Positions 48,512 to 57,280 of a stretch of 64,000 bases of DNA are shown piece by piece. Where the stretch lies: the NCBI RefSeq assembly GCF_019774615.1, contig NZ_CP081497.1, forward strand, positions 1,054,001 to 1,118,000. Direction: 5' to 3'. The position numbers were made by a program, and so were the translations under genes. Each line of letters begins with the position of its first letter. Position 1 is the stretch's first letter. The DNA comes from Streptomyces sp. BHT-5-2. Lineage in GTDB: Bacteria; Actinomycetota; Actinomycetes; Streptomycetales; Streptomycetaceae. Under the pieces are notes generated by a model. That model saw only the letters and a list, made by a program, of their open reading frames with translations. It was not told the origin of the DNA and searched no databases.

Positions 48512-51331
48512 TCAGATGGCGGGAACGTCGGCGAGGTGGGCCGCGGCGGCGTCGGGCCGCCCGCCGGACACCTTCAGGGCGCACTCGGCCCAGATGACCT
48601 TGCCGTCGGGGGTGTAACGGGTGCCCCATGCCTGGGCGAGCTGTGCGACGAGGAACAGGCCGCGGCCGCCCTCGTCGGTGGTGGCCGCATGGCGCAGATG
48701 GGGGGCGGTGCTGCCGCCGTCGGCGACCTCGCAGGTCAGGGCACGGTCGTAGAGCAGGCGGACCTGGATCGGTGCGGTGCCGTAGCGGATGGCGTTGGTT
48801 ACCAGCTCGCTGAGCACCAGTTCTGCGGCGAACGACACCTCGTCCAGTCCCCACGCGGCCAGTTGACTCGTCACCTCGGCGCGGATGCGGGAGACCATGG
48901 CCGGGTCGTCGGGCAGCGCCCAGGTGGCGATCCGGTGCGCGTCCAGTGTGTGGGTGCGGGCCACGAGGAGGGCTATGTCGTCGGTGGGGTGGCGGGGGAC
49001 CACCGACCGGAGGACCTCCGCGCAGGTGTCCTCGGGCGGGCGGTTCGGGAACGCCAGGGCTCGGCGCAACCGGTCGAGGGCGGTGTCCAGGTCGCGGTGG
49101 CGGTCCTCGATCAGTCCGTCGGTGTAGAGGACCAGCTGACTGCCTTCGGGGAGATGGAGTTCGGCGGTTTCGAAGGGCAGACCGCCCAGCCCCAGCGGTG
49201 GGCCGGCAGGCAGGTCGGGGAAGACGACGGTGCCGTCGGGATGGACGAGCGCGGGCGGCGGGTGGCCGGCCCGGGCCATGACGCACTGCTGGGACGTGGG
49301 GTCGTAGACGGCGTACAGGCAGGTGGCGCCGATGATGCCGGTGATTCCGTCGGGCTCCTCGCCGCCGTCGTCCCGGGCCAGGCGCGCCACGACGTTGTCG
49401 AGGCAGGTGAGCACCTCGTCCGGGGGCAGGTCCAGTTCGGCGAAGTTGCGGGCCGCCGTGCGCAGTCGGCCCATGGTGGCGGCGGCGTGCAGCCCGTGCC
49501 CGACGACGTCCCCGACGACGAGCGCGACGCGGCTGCTGGAGAGCGGAATGACGTCGAACCAGTCGCCGCCGACCCCGGACTCGGCGGGCAGATAGCGGTG
49601 GGCGACCTCGACGGCGTTCTGCTCGGGGAAGCCCTGCGGCAGCAGACTGTGCTGGAGCGCCAGCACCATGTTGTGTTCGCGGGTGTAGCGGCGGGCGTTG
49701 TCGATGCAGATGGCGGCACGGGTGGCGAGTTCCTGGGCCAGCGAACGGTCGTCGTCGCCGAAGGGGGCCGGATCCCGTGAGCGGTAGAAGCTCGCCACGC
49801 CCAGGGCGATGCCACGGGCGATGAGGGGGACCGCGATCAGGGAGTGCACGTTGTGGTCGAGGAGGCGCTGGGCGTGCGCGGGATCCTGGGCGATCCAGCC
49901 CGCGGCCGTCCTCAGGTCGGGCTCCAGCACCGCCCGCCCGCCGGCCAGGCAACGGAGTTGGGGCGTCGAGGGACGCAGGTCGATCGGCTCACCGGCAGGG
50001 TAGAAGGGGCAGTCCTCCCGGTAGCCGTGCAGTACGACGCGGTACAGACCGGCGCGCGGGTCGGTCGGCTCCTCGCCGCGCAGCACCGCTTCGGGAAGCT
50101 CGATGGTGACGAAGTCGGCCAGGCGGGGCACGGCCGTCTCGGCGAGCTCCTGTGCGGTGCGGGACACGTCCAGGGTGGTGCCGATGCGGGTACTGGCCTC
50201 GGACAGCAGCTCCAGGCGGCGCCGGGCCGCCACGGCGTATTTCCCCACCCCCGGCTCGCCGACCAGCACCAGCCCGCTCGCCGCGTGCCCGGAGACGGCT
50301 TCGGGTGTGTGCTCCGTGGTGGCCGCTCGTCCGGGTACGGCGCCGGAGGCCGGCCGGAGCCGCCGGGTCGCGGGCTCGGCGCCCTGCGTTGCCGGGGGAC
50401 CGGACGGGGTCTCGGGCGGGGCGGTGACGACGACGGGCAGGTGCCCCGTGGAGAGGAGCGCTTCGACGGCGATGCCCTCGACCCCGGCAGGGCTGGTGAC
50501 CGGCCGGCTGAGCAAGGTCACGCACCGACCGCCGGGAAGCGGCACCTCCATGGCCGCCCGCTGGGCCAACGCCATGAGATCGGCGGCCTTCTCCTTGAGG
50601 ATCATCTGGTCCCGCCAGTCCAGCACGCTGCCGGTCGGCTCGCCCGGCTGACCGTCGCCGGGCGGCATCTGGCGCCTGGCGTCGAGGTACGCCTGGAGCA
50701 GGGCGCGCTCCCGCTGCGAACTCTGCTCCAGAAGGCGTCGTTCGATGGCGCCGGCCGCCTTGCGGATCACGGTGTTCAGCGTGGCGTCCACGTCGGTGAG
50801 CGGATAGCCCAGGCAGAGCACGCCCTCGATGCGACCGCTGAGCGGGTCCCGGACGGGGATCGCCGAGCAGGCGTTGGACTGGGAGCGTTCGGCGAAGTGC
50901 TCGGCACCGTAGACGTTGATCAACTGCCGTTCCGCGAGCGCCAGACCGATGCCGTTGGTACCGCCGAACTCCTCGGCGAACACGTAGCCCGGGACGCTCT
51001 GGATCGCCGCCAGCCGTCTGACCAGGGACGGACTGCCGAAGCGGCGCTGCAGCACGGCGCCCCGGCCGTCGGCTAGGGAGACGTTCATGTTCCGGTCCGC
51101 GAACAGCTCCTGCAGCCGGTCCAGCACGGGCCCGGCCGCCCGGGCGAGCCGGCCCTCCAGATCGAGATCGGCGCGGTAGGGGAGTTCGCATCCGGCCGGC
51201 GAGAGGCCCAGGGCGAGCGAGCGCTCCCAGGAGTTCAGGATCGGGCCTCGTACGGCCTCGGCGACCGACTCGCCTCGAAGGAACTGGTCACGGGCGCGTG
51301 CGGGGCCGACACCAACTCCCACCAGCCCCAT
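48512..51331 (-). CDS. GAF-SpoIIE (PP2C)-HATPase regulatory protein
   Basis: A 939-residue multi-domain regulator. Residues ~20-215: AcoR-like GAF region (GPILNSWERSLALGLSPAG, then EEFGGTNGIGLAL). About 385-545: a second GAF (SEASTRIGTTLDVSRTA, AVPLIARGIALGVASFY). About 555-775: SpoIIE/PP2C phosphatase (GGDWFDVIPLSSSRVALVVG and LYTDGLIEDRHRDLD). About 785-915: HATPase_c anti-sigma-factor-like kinase (AELVLSELVTNAIRYG, DEGGRGLFLVAQLA). ATG 51331 has GGGAAG upstream. It probably controls a sigma factor or anti-anti-sigma factor in response to a small ligand. Confidence 0.9.
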   Translation of the reverse strand: MGLVGVGVGPARARDQFLRGESVAEAVRGPILNSWERSLALGLSPAGCELPYRADLDLEGRLARAAGPVLDRLQELFADRNMNVSLADGRGAVLQRRFGSPSLVRRLAAIQSVPGYVFAEEFGGTNGIGLALAERQLINVYGAEHFAERSQSNACSAIPVRDPLSGRIEGVLCLGYPLTDVDATLNTVIRKAAGAIERRLLEQSSQRERALLQAYLDARRQMPPGDGQPGEPTGSVLDWRDQMILKEKAADLMALAQRAAMEVPLPGGRCVTLLSRPVTSPAGVEGIAVEALLSTGHLPVVVTAPPETPSGPPATQGAEPATRRLRPASGAVPGRAATTEHTPEAVSGHAASGLVLVGEPGVGKYAVAARRRLELLSEASTRIGTTLDVSRTAQELAETAVPRLADFVTIELPEAVLRGEEPTDPRAGLYRVVLHGYREDCPFYPAGEPIDLRPSTPQLRCLAGGRAVLEPDLRTAAGWIAQDPAHAQRLLDHNVHSLIAVPLIARGIALGVASFYRSRDPAPFGDDDRSLAQELATRAAICIDNARRYTREHNMVLALQHSLLPQGFPEQNAVEVAHRYLPAESGVGGDWFDVIPLSSSRVALVVGDVVGHGLHAAATMGRLRTAARNFAELDLPPDEVLTCLDNVVARLARDDGGEEPDGITGIIGATCLYAVYDPTSQQCVMARAGHPPPALVHPDGTVVFPDLPAGPPLGLGGLPFETAELHLPEGSQLVLYTDGLIEDRHRDLDTALDRLRRALAFPNRPPEDTCAEVLRSVVPRHPTDDIALLVARTHTLDAHRIATWALPDDPAMVSRIRAEVTSQLAAWGLDEVSFAAELVLSELVTNAIRYGTAPIQVRLLYDRALTCEVADGGSTAPHLRHAATTDEGGRGLFLVAQLAQAWGTRYTPDGKVIWAECALKVSGGRPDAAAAHLADVPAI

Positions 51332-51474
51332 CGGAATCACTTCCCTTTCGGTACCTGCCGCAGGGCCGCCAGTCACCCTCCTGCCGTCCGCTCGGAGCAG
51401 CTGTACCGTTTGCTCCCGATTGTAGGGCTTTTGTTTCGGGGGAGTGGCGGTCGTGCCGGGGCAGTGGAGGGGCC

Positions 51475-52455
51475 TCACAGAACCGCGAGCGGGGTGACGG
51501 GCGAGCCCGTGCCGCCGGGGATGTTCAGCGGGGCCACCACGAACAGGAAGGCGTAGCGGCCTGCCTCCGCACAGGCGTCGGAGAGCGCTTCGAGATCGAG
51601 GTTGTCCAGGAGCGGGACTCCCATCGCGGCGATGGCCAGTGCGTGGACGGGGGAGTGCACCCCCTCGACCGGCGAGGGCCGCACATCGCTGTCGCCGTCG
51701 TTCCCGAGCAGTGCGATCCCGCGCGCGGCGAGCAGCGGCACGGCGTCCACATGGAAGCCGGCACTGGCCGTGCCGGGGTCCCAGGCACCCAGCTCCCCGC
51801 GTCGCCGGATGCTGCCGGTCCGCAGCAGTACCGCGTCGCCCTCGCCGATCGTCACGCCCAGTGCCCGCTCCGCCGCGGTGACGTCCTCGGCGTGCACCGC
51901 GTGCCCGGGCTCCAGCCAGGCGCTCCCCGAGACGCCGGGCAGGTCGAGCAGCACGCCCCGGGTCACCAGGGAGCCGAGTGCCGACACGGCGCCGAACCGG
52001 GCGCCCCGCGCATCGACGCACGCGTCGGCGGGCCGGCCGTCGTACAGCTGCCCGCGGTAGGCGATGTGGGCGAGCGCGTCCAGGTGGCTGACGGCCTTGC
52101 CGTGGTAGTCGGCGCCGACGAAGTCCTTGTACGAGGTGGGCTCCGGGGCGGGCTCCCGGGTCTCGACCTCGCCGAGCGCGGACATGAAGTGCAGGGCGGG
52201 CCTGCCGTTGTCCGGGCCGGCGGCGGTGTCCCACGGGCGCGCAATCGGGACGACCGTGCCGGTCCGGACGAGGGCGGCGGCCCGCCGCACGTGCTCCGGG
52301 GCCACCCGGTTCCAGGCGCCGCGATCGGCCGGCGTCCAGCGTCCCCAGGTACGGACCGCCGCGAAGAGCGCGTCGAACTCGCCGCGCGGGACGGCGGGCC
52401 CGTTGCCGTCATCCGCCGGCGGGGGAGACGAGGCGTTGCCGGGATTGCCGGTCAT
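51475..52455 (-). CDS. Cyclase-family hydrolase (kynurenine formamidase-like)
   Basis: A 326-residue protein of the Cyclase/KynB metal-hydrolase superfamily. The metal-binding block is DYHGKAVSHLDALAHI (about residues 120-135); the usual HxGTHxD is changed to HGKAVSHLD, retaining His and Asp. LGNDGDSDVRPSPVEGVHSPVHALAIAAMGVPLLDNLDL contains further conserved residues. Length is longer than KynB (~210) but usual for the actinobacterial group. ATG 52455. Probably cytosolic; substrate unknown. It precedes the divergent APC permease. Confidence 0.83.
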   Translation of the reverse strand: MTGNPGNASSPPPADDGNGPAVPRGEFDALFAAVRTWGRWTPADRGAWNRVAPEHVRRAAALVRTGTVVPIARPWDTAAGPDNGRPALHFMSALGEVETREPAPEPTSYKDFVGADYHGKAVSHLDALAHIAYRGQLYDGRPADACVDARGARFGAVSALGSLVTRGVLLDLPGVSGSAWLEPGHAVHAEDVTAAERALGVTIGEGDAVLLRTGSIRRRGELGAWDPGTASAGFHVDAVPLLAARGIALLGNDGDSDVRPSPVEGVHSPVHALAIAAMGVPLLDNLDLEALSDACAEAGRYAFLFVVAPLNIPGGTGSPVTPLAVL

Positions 52456-52878
52456 GTGGGTGCTCTTCAGTGCTCCAGGGCGGCGGTGCCGTCGTCCGGC
52501 CTCGCCGTACCACTCTCCCCAGAATGTCCCTTCCGGGCGGCGGCCCGCATGTGATCGCCAGGCCGTTCATCGCCGGGAAGCGCAAAACAGTAGGCGCCGA
52601 AAAGTAATGCCAGTGGCCTGTGATTTCAAAGTTTTCGCCAAATTGAATTCCCGCATTGAGGGGATGAATGGATGATCGAATATCTCCGGCAAGGTGCTCG
52701 GATCGACTCATCGGCCCCAACTGGCCCAATATTCGGCTGCTTTACCACGACCCCGAATCTATGAGTCCGCCATGAATTTTCTGCGGAAAGTAACTTTTCC
52801 GTTACCGCTATTTGCAGAACCTCGAAAGCTCTCTACGCTGAGGCAACTTTTCGGCCAGCTGTCTTGAAAGGCCCCCTC
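52456..52878. promoter_or_regulatory. Divergent AT-richer regulatory region, with promoter candidate
   Basis: About 420 bp, more AT-rich than the neighbours. TTGCAG (52812-52817) and TACGCT (52834-52839) with a 16-bp gap look like a housekeeping promoter for the permease. Just upstream an inverted sequence GGAAAGTAACTTTTCC (52785-52800) could be an operator. No gene was seen. Confidence 0.5.
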
Positions 52879-54516
52879 ATGGCAAGCGTTGACCAGATCA
52901 CGCCACTGAAGGCACGCTCACCAGGCTCTCTGCGCAGGGATGTCGGACTTATCGGCCTGATGTGGGCCTCGGTCGGCTCCATCATCGGATCCGGATGGCT
53001 CTACGGCGCCCAGAAGGCCGTGGTCGTCGCGGGCCCCTCCGCGATCATCTCCTGGAGCATCGGCGCGGTCGCGATCGTTCTGCTGGCACTGGTGCACGCC
53101 GAGCTCGGTGGTCTCTTCCCGGTGGCCGGCGGCACCGCGCGCTATCCGCACTACGCCTTCGGCGGCCTGGCCGGCATGTCCTTCGGCTGGTTCTCCTGGC
53201 TCCAGGCGGCGACGGTGGCCCCGATCGAGGTCGAGGCCATGATCGGCTACGCCGGGCACTGGTCATGGGCCAAGTCGCTCCAGCACGCCAACGGAACCCT
53301 CACCGCCAGCGGGTTCGTCGTCGCGGTCGTCCTGATGGCGATCTTCGTCGCGGTGAACTTCCTGGGCGTGAAGGTGCTGGCCCACACCAACAGCGCGGCC
53401 ACCTGGTGGAAGATCGCCGTACCCCTCGGGGCGATCTTCGTCATCGCGGCGACCAACTTCCACCCGCACAACTTCACCTCCCACGGCTTCGCCCCGTTCG
53501 GCGCCAAGGGCGTGCTCAGCGCCATCAGCACCAGCGGCATCATCTTCGCGCTGCTCGGCTTCGAACAGGCCATCCAGCTCGCGGGCGAAAGCCGCAACCC
53601 CAAGCGTGACCTGCCGCGCGCCACCATCGGCTCGGTCGTGATCGGCGCCGTCATCTACACCCTGCTCCAGGTCGTCTACATCGGCGCCCTGCCGCTGGCG
53701 TCCTTCGCCCACGGGTGGGCCAAGCTCGACTACGCCGGCATCAGCGGCCCGTGGGCCGGCCTGGCCACCGTGGTGGGACTCGGCTGGCTGGGCTGGATCC
53801 TCTACGCGGACGCGATCATCTCCCCCGGCGGCACCGGCCTGATCTACACCACCTCGACCTCGCGGATCTCCTACGGCCTGAGCAAGAACGGCTACGCGCC
53901 CCGGCTGTTCGAGCGGGCCGACCGCCGCGGAGTGCCGTGGTTCGGCCTGATCATCTCCTTCGTGACCGGCGTGATCTGCTTCCTCCCCTTCCCGAGCTGG
54001 CAGGAGCTGGTCTCCTTCATCACCTCGGCGAGCGTCCTGATGTACGCCGGCGCCCCGTTGGCGTTCGGTGTGTTCCGCGGGCGCCTGCCGCACCGCCAGC
54101 GTCCCTACCGCCTGCCCGGCGGCAACGTCCTCGCGCCGCTGTCCTTCGCGGTGGCGAGCCTGATCATCTACTGGGCCGGCTGGACCACCCTGGAACGGCT
54201 CGGCTGGGCGATCGTGATCGGCTACGTCCTGCTCGGCAGCTATGCCTGGTACGCCACGAAGAAGCGGCTGCCGAACGCTCCGCGACTGGACTGGAAGGCC
54301 GCGCAGTGGCTTCCCGTCTACCTCATCGGCATGGGCGTCATCTCCTGGCAGGGCGGCTTCGGCGGCCAGAACCACATCCCGATGTGGTGGGACATGGCGA
54401 TCATCACGGTGTTCTCGGTGGGGATCTACTACTGGGCCCTCGCCACCGCCGTCCCGCCCGAGGCGATCGAGCAGAACATCGAGGAGATCGCGGTCGTGGA
54501 CGAGGGCGGCCACTGA
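52879..54516 (+). CDS. APC-family amino acid/amine permease
   Basis: A 545-residue transporter with 12-14 membrane helices. The APC signature begins at the first helix: VGLIGLMWASVGSIIGSGWL, and continues PSAIISWSIGAVAIVLLALVHAELG with GTARYPHYAFGG. The broken-helix region has GIIFALLGFEQAIQLAGESRNPKRDLP. ATG 52879 has AAAGG upstream. It probably imports amino acids or polyamines by proton symport. It is monocistronic, with a strong terminator at 54551-54586. Confidence 0.9.
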   Translation: MASVDQITPLKARSPGSLRRDVGLIGLMWASVGSIIGSGWLYGAQKAVVVAGPSAIISWSIGAVAIVLLALVHAELGGLFPVAGGTARYPHYAFGGLAGMSFGWFSWLQAATVAPIEVEAMIGYAGHWSWAKSLQHANGTLTASGFVVAVVLMAIFVAVNFLGVKVLAHTNSAATWWKIAVPLGAIFVIAATNFHPHNFTSHGFAPFGAKGVLSAISTSGIIFALLGFEQAIQLAGESRNPKRDLPRATIGSVVIGAVIYTLLQVVYIGALPLASFAHGWAKLDYAGISGPWAGLATVVGLGWLGWILYADAIISPGGTGLIYTTSTSRISYGLSKNGYAPRLFERADRRGVPWFGLIISFVTGVICFLPFPSWQELVSFITSASVLMYAGAPLAFGVFRGRLPHRQRPYRLPGGNVLAPLSFAVASLIIYWAGWTTLERLGWAIVIGYVLLGSYAWYATKKRLPNAPRLDWKAAQWLPVYLIGMGVISWQGGFGGQNHIPMWWDMAIITVFSVGIYYWALATAVPPEAIEQNIEEIAVVDEGGH

Positions 54517-54550
54517 CCGAACCCCTGAACTGAAGACCCCTCGGACGAAC

Positions 54551-54586
54551 CGCTGAGTCCGGCCGGCCACCCGGCCGGACTCAGCG
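54551..54586 (+). terminator. Strong terminator after the permease
   Basis: CGCTGAGTCCGGCCGG (54551-54566) is perfectly inverted at 54571-54586, with a 4-nt loop: a 16-bp stem, 35 bp after the permease stop. Confidence 0.9.
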
Positions 54587-54689
54587 CGATGTGCCACTTA
54601 TCCCCGCCCAATTCCCCACTCATTAGGGCGAGTTGATCGCCAGGGTCGATGGTGACCACTGATGACCCACCGATGCCCCGCCGACGGTC

Positions 54690-54708
54690 CACCGATGACC
54701 CATCGGTG
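54690..54708. promoter_or_regulatory. Operator-like palindrome upstream of the GNAT promoter
   Basis: CACCGATG-ACC-CATCGGTG is a perfect 8-bp inverted repeat with 3-nt spacer. A direct half-site CACCGATG recurs at 54668-54675, within a 15-bp near-repeat spaced by 33 bp (about three helical turns). It lies 24 bp before the -35 box. Confidence 0.55.
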
Positions 54709-54731
54709 ATCCGCAGCCGACTTTAAATGGG

Positions 54732-54760
54732 TTGGGCTGTTCGGCACCTGCTGCTACGGT
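54732..54760 (+). promoter_or_regulatory. Promoter candidate for leader peptide and GNAT
   Basis: TTGGGC (54732-54737), 17-bp spacer, TACGGT (54755-54760), close to Streptomyces housekeeping promoters. Transcription would start about 30 nt before the leader peptide ATG. Confidence 0.55.
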
Positions 54761-54797
54761 CTGAGCAGCCGTGAGAGAACGCGAGGAGGTGAGACCC

Positions 54798-54851
54798 ATG
54801 AAGGCTGTATCCATGTGGGTGCTCCCCCTTTTCGTCACGGTGGGCGATTGA
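54798..54851 (+). CDS. Leader peptide upstream of GNAT
   Basis: A 17-residue ORF, MKAVSMWVLPLFVTVGD, with GAGGAGGTGAGACCC directly before ATG 54798, a stronger ribosome site than that of the downstream gene. The hydrophobic peptide, its position in the 5' region, and the hairpins that follow suggest ribosome-stalling regulation of the acetyltransferase, as in inducible antibiotic-resistance genes. It is too short for conventional gene calls. No homology evidence is available to me. Confidence 0.55.
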   Translation: MKAVSMWVLPLFVTVGD

Positions 54852-54890
54852 CGCAGGTGTCGCCGGGAGCGCCTCGGACAAGGCACTCCC
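54821..54890 (+). promoter_or_regulatory. Alternative hairpins in the GNAT leader
   Basis: GCTCCC inside the leader ORF (54821-54826) can pair with GGGAGC (54865-54870). The same GGGAG can pair instead with CTCCC (54886-54890) in a stem GGGAG.GCCT/AGGC.CTCCC. The second hairpin ends directly before the GNAT ribosome site (GAGAGG, 54891-54896). Two exclusive structures over a translated leader are the hallmark of translational attenuation. Confidence 0.45.
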
Positions 54891-54904
54891 GAGAGGCAAC
54901 ACCT

Positions 54905-55702
54905 ATGAACTCTGCACATTCCACTTCGGGCACGGGCAGCCCCGCGGTCGTGGTCACGCGGGTGTCGGACACGCAGTGGCACGCCGTCGAGGACGACCGG
55001 ACGGTCGGCCGCGGCGATGCCTCGCGCCGACCCGACGGGCGGCTCTTCATCAGCATCGACGCCTGGCACCGCGAGGTCTTCGACCGCATCGCCGACGCGA
55101 TGCCGGCGGACCTGCCGACACCGCTGTACACCGTCGTCGACGAGGCCGACCACGAATCGAGGTCCGCCTGGGAGCGGGCCGGTTTCGCTGTCGCCCGCCG
55201 CGAGTGGGGCTATCACGTTCCCACCGATCCCCAGGCCACCGGGCTCGCCTCGATGCGGCCCCCGTCGGGCGTGACGATCCTGCCCGCCGGCGAGGCGGCG
55301 GAGGGCCCGCTGCGCGCCCTGGACCGCGCCATCCGTGACGAGGTCGAGGCCGCCGTCGGATGGCACACGATGCCGGCCGAGGTACTGCCCCGTCCCGCGG
55401 GGACCACCCTGATCGACCCCTCGAAGTACGCGGTGGCACAACACCTGGACCAGTACGTGGGACTGGTCCGGGTGGCACCGCTGACCAGGCAGCCCCGGAT
55501 CGGGCTGATCGCCGTCCGGGCCGACCGGCACCGCCGCGGCACTGCCCGGGCCCTGCTGGCCCAGGCACTCGGTTCACTGCACCGCTCCGGTACGGCTTCG
55601 GCCTGGGCCGAGGTGGACGAGTCCAACGCGGCGGCCACGGCCCTGTTCGAGGGCATCGGTGCCCGGCGCACCGGCAGCACCCTGGAGCTCGTCCGTCACT
55701 GA
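54905..55702 (+). CDS. GNAT-family N-acetyltransferase
   Basis: A 265-residue protein. The C-terminal GNAT domain is clear: GLVRVAPLTRQPRIGLIAVRADRHRRGTARALLAQAL (acetyl-CoA loop RRGTA, about residues 180-216) followed by EVDESNAAATALFEGIGARR. The N-terminal ~120 residues, ending around WERAGFAVARREWGYHVP, look like a degenerate GNAT-like half. ATG 54905, GAGAGG 8 nt upstream. It is probably regulated through the leader peptide and operator upstream. The substrate may be an antibiotic or amino acid; this is not determinable here. Confidence 0.85.
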   Translation: MNSAHSTSGTGSPAVVVTRVSDTQWHAVEDDRTVGRGDASRRPDGRLFISIDAWHREVFDRIADAMPADLPTPLYTVVDEADHESRSAWERAGFAVARREWGYHVPTDPQATGLASMRPPSGVTILPAGEAAEGPLRALDRAIRDEVEAAVGWHTMPAEVLPRPAGTTLIDPSKYAVAQHLDQYVGLVRVAPLTRQPRIGLIAVRADRHRRGTARALLAQALGSLHRSGTASAWAEVDESNAAATALFEGIGARRTGSTLELVRH

Positions 55703-55835
55703 CGCTCCGCCACACCGCACCGAACGACCGGCCGAGCCGCGCCCACAGCAGGCGCGCCGACGGCCGTGCCAACCCGCCGGTACGCAGTCGACGCACCGTC
55801 AACGCACCGTCTCAGAACGGGAGAAGTGAGAGACC

Positions 55836-56060
55836 ATGTCAACATCAGCAGGCCGAATAGAAGTCGAGGGCACCGTCACCGAGTGCCTGCGCAATGCCAG
55901 CTTCAGGGTGGAACTCCAGACCGGGCACACGGTGCTCGCCCACATCAGCGGGAAGATCCGCAAGAACCACATCAAGATCCTCCCCTACGACCGGGTCCTC
56001 GTGGAACTCAGCCCCTACGACCTCACCCGCGGCCGGATCCGATACCGCTACCGGTCGTAG
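55836..56060 (+). CDS. infA: Translation initiation factor IF-1 (accessory copy)
   Basis: A 74-residue OB-fold protein: VEGTVTECLRNASFRVEL, then LAHISGKIRKNHIKILPYDRVLVELSPYDLTRGRI and the C-terminal RYRYRS. It is the full IF-1 length. In Streptomyces the essential infA sits in the ribosomal-protein operon; this one is alone next to a GNAT gene and has a divergent C-terminus, so it is probably a second paralog. ATG 55836 with GGGAGAA upstream. It binds the 30S A site during initiation. Confidence 0.93.
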   Translation: MSTSAGRIEVEGTVTECLRNASFRVELQTGHTVLAHISGKIRKNHIKILPYDRVLVELSPYDLTRGRIRYRYRS

Positions 56061-56106
56061 CGGGAGCAGCCCATCGGCTCAACTCCGGTGACGAGCCCCT
56101 CGCTGG

Positions 56107-56132
56107 AGCCCCGGTCCGACGTGACCGGGGCT
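56107..56132 (+). terminator. Terminator after infA
   Basis: AGCCCCGGTC (56107-56116) and GACCGGGGCT (56123-56132) form a perfect 10-bp stem with 6-nt loop, 47 bp after the infA stop. Confidence 0.85.
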
Positions 56133-56226
56133 TCGGCCTGCCAAGCGGCGCCCGAGGGGTCGGGAATCTCGTGATCATCGCGTGGGTTGCACCGTGCGTC
56201 AGCAGCACTTGAACGAAGGGCTCTCC

Positions 56227-57132
56227 GTGCGCGCTCTACAGATCGACCGCTTCGGCACACCCGATGTCCTCGGCCTCGTCGAGGTCGCCCGGCCCGAGCC
56301 GGGGCCCGGGGAGGTGCTGATCCGGACCGTCGCGACCAGCATCAACCCCGTCGACGACAAGACGCGGGAGGGAGCCATCGGCGAGGGGACGCCGCCGCTG
56401 CCGATGACACTCGGCTGGGATCTGGCCGGCATCGTGGTCGACGGCGGCGACAGCGGGTTGCGCACGGGGGAGCGCGTCATCGCGATGTCGCACCAGCTCA
56501 GCTCCGGCCGCGGGACCTGGGCCGATCTGGTCGCCCTGCCGGCGGCGGCGGTGGCCGCCGCGCCGCAGGCGGTCAGCCTGGTGGAGGCGGCCACTCTGCC
56601 GCTGCCCGGATTGACGGCTCTCCAGACACTGGACTGGCTCGCGGTGTCCCGTGGCCGGCGGCTCCTGATCGCCGGTGCCGCCGGCGCCGTGGGCGGGATG
56701 GCGTTGCAGATCGCCCGGGCACGGGGCGTCGAGGTCGATGCGCTGGTCTCTCGGGACGCGCAGGCCGCCTTCGCCCGCGACCATGGCGCCGGCTTCGTCA
56801 CCACCGACCGGAACGGCTTTGAGGACCGCCGTTACGATGCCGTCTTCGACACCTTCGGGGCCTTCCTGACCGAGGCGGTGGCGGACGGCGGCCGGTACGC
56901 GTCGATCGCCACTCAGGCCGGACCGGTGCCCGACCTGTCCGCACGCGGCGTCCGCACCATCGTCAACCAAGTGCACGAGGACGGGGCGGGGCTGGGCGAG
57001 CTGACCGAGCTTGTCGACAGCGGCTCCCTGCAGCCGCGGGTGCACTCCACCTTCGGCCTGCACGAGATCCATGCCGCACACCAACGCTTCCGCGCCGGAA
57101 GCCTGGCCGGAAAGATCGCCGTGGCCTTCTGA
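56227..57132 (+). CDS. NADP-dependent quinone oxidoreductase-like (MDR family)
   Basis: A 301-residue medium-chain dehydrogenase/reductase. N-terminal GroES-like domain (RALQIDRFGTPDVLGLVEV, SINPVDDKTREG, LGWDLAGIVVDGG), then the nucleotide-binding domain with GAAGAVGGMALQIARARG (about residues 142-159). The zinc-ligand residues of alcohol dehydrogenases are absent, so it is a zinc-free quinone or enone reductase. GTG 56227 with GAAGGG upstream. No partner genes; possibly a detoxification enzyme. Confidence 0.88.
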   Translation: MRALQIDRFGTPDVLGLVEVARPEPGPGEVLIRTVATSINPVDDKTREGAIGEGTPPLPMTLGWDLAGIVVDGGDSGLRTGERVIAMSHQLSSGRGTWADLVALPAAAVAAAPQAVSLVEAATLPLPGLTALQTLDWLAVSRGRRLLIAGAAGAVGGMALQIARARGVEVDALVSRDAQAAFARDHGAGFVTTDRNGFEDRRYDAVFDTFGAFLTEAVADGGRYASIATQAGPVPDLSARGVRTIVNQVHEDGAGLGELTELVDSGSLQPRVHSTFGLHEIHAAHQRFRAGSLAGKIAVAF

Positions 57133-57280
57133 GCCGGCGCGGTACTTCCGACGCGAGGACATTCCGCTCAGTCGTTACGGTCTCAGGACATTTCTCGGGC
57201 CGGTTGGTGGGGAGGAGTGACGTGAGCAGGGGTTCCGGTGGAACGCCTGTGAGCCGCCGAGCGAAGAGGGAGAGTTCGTG

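Noticed and set aside
46991..49780. A 929-codon plus-strand frame opposite the ABC ATPase and GAF/SpoIIE genes
   Set aside because: Spans two genes in antisense, with Val/Gly/Gln-rich nonsense sequence; typical high-GC shadow.
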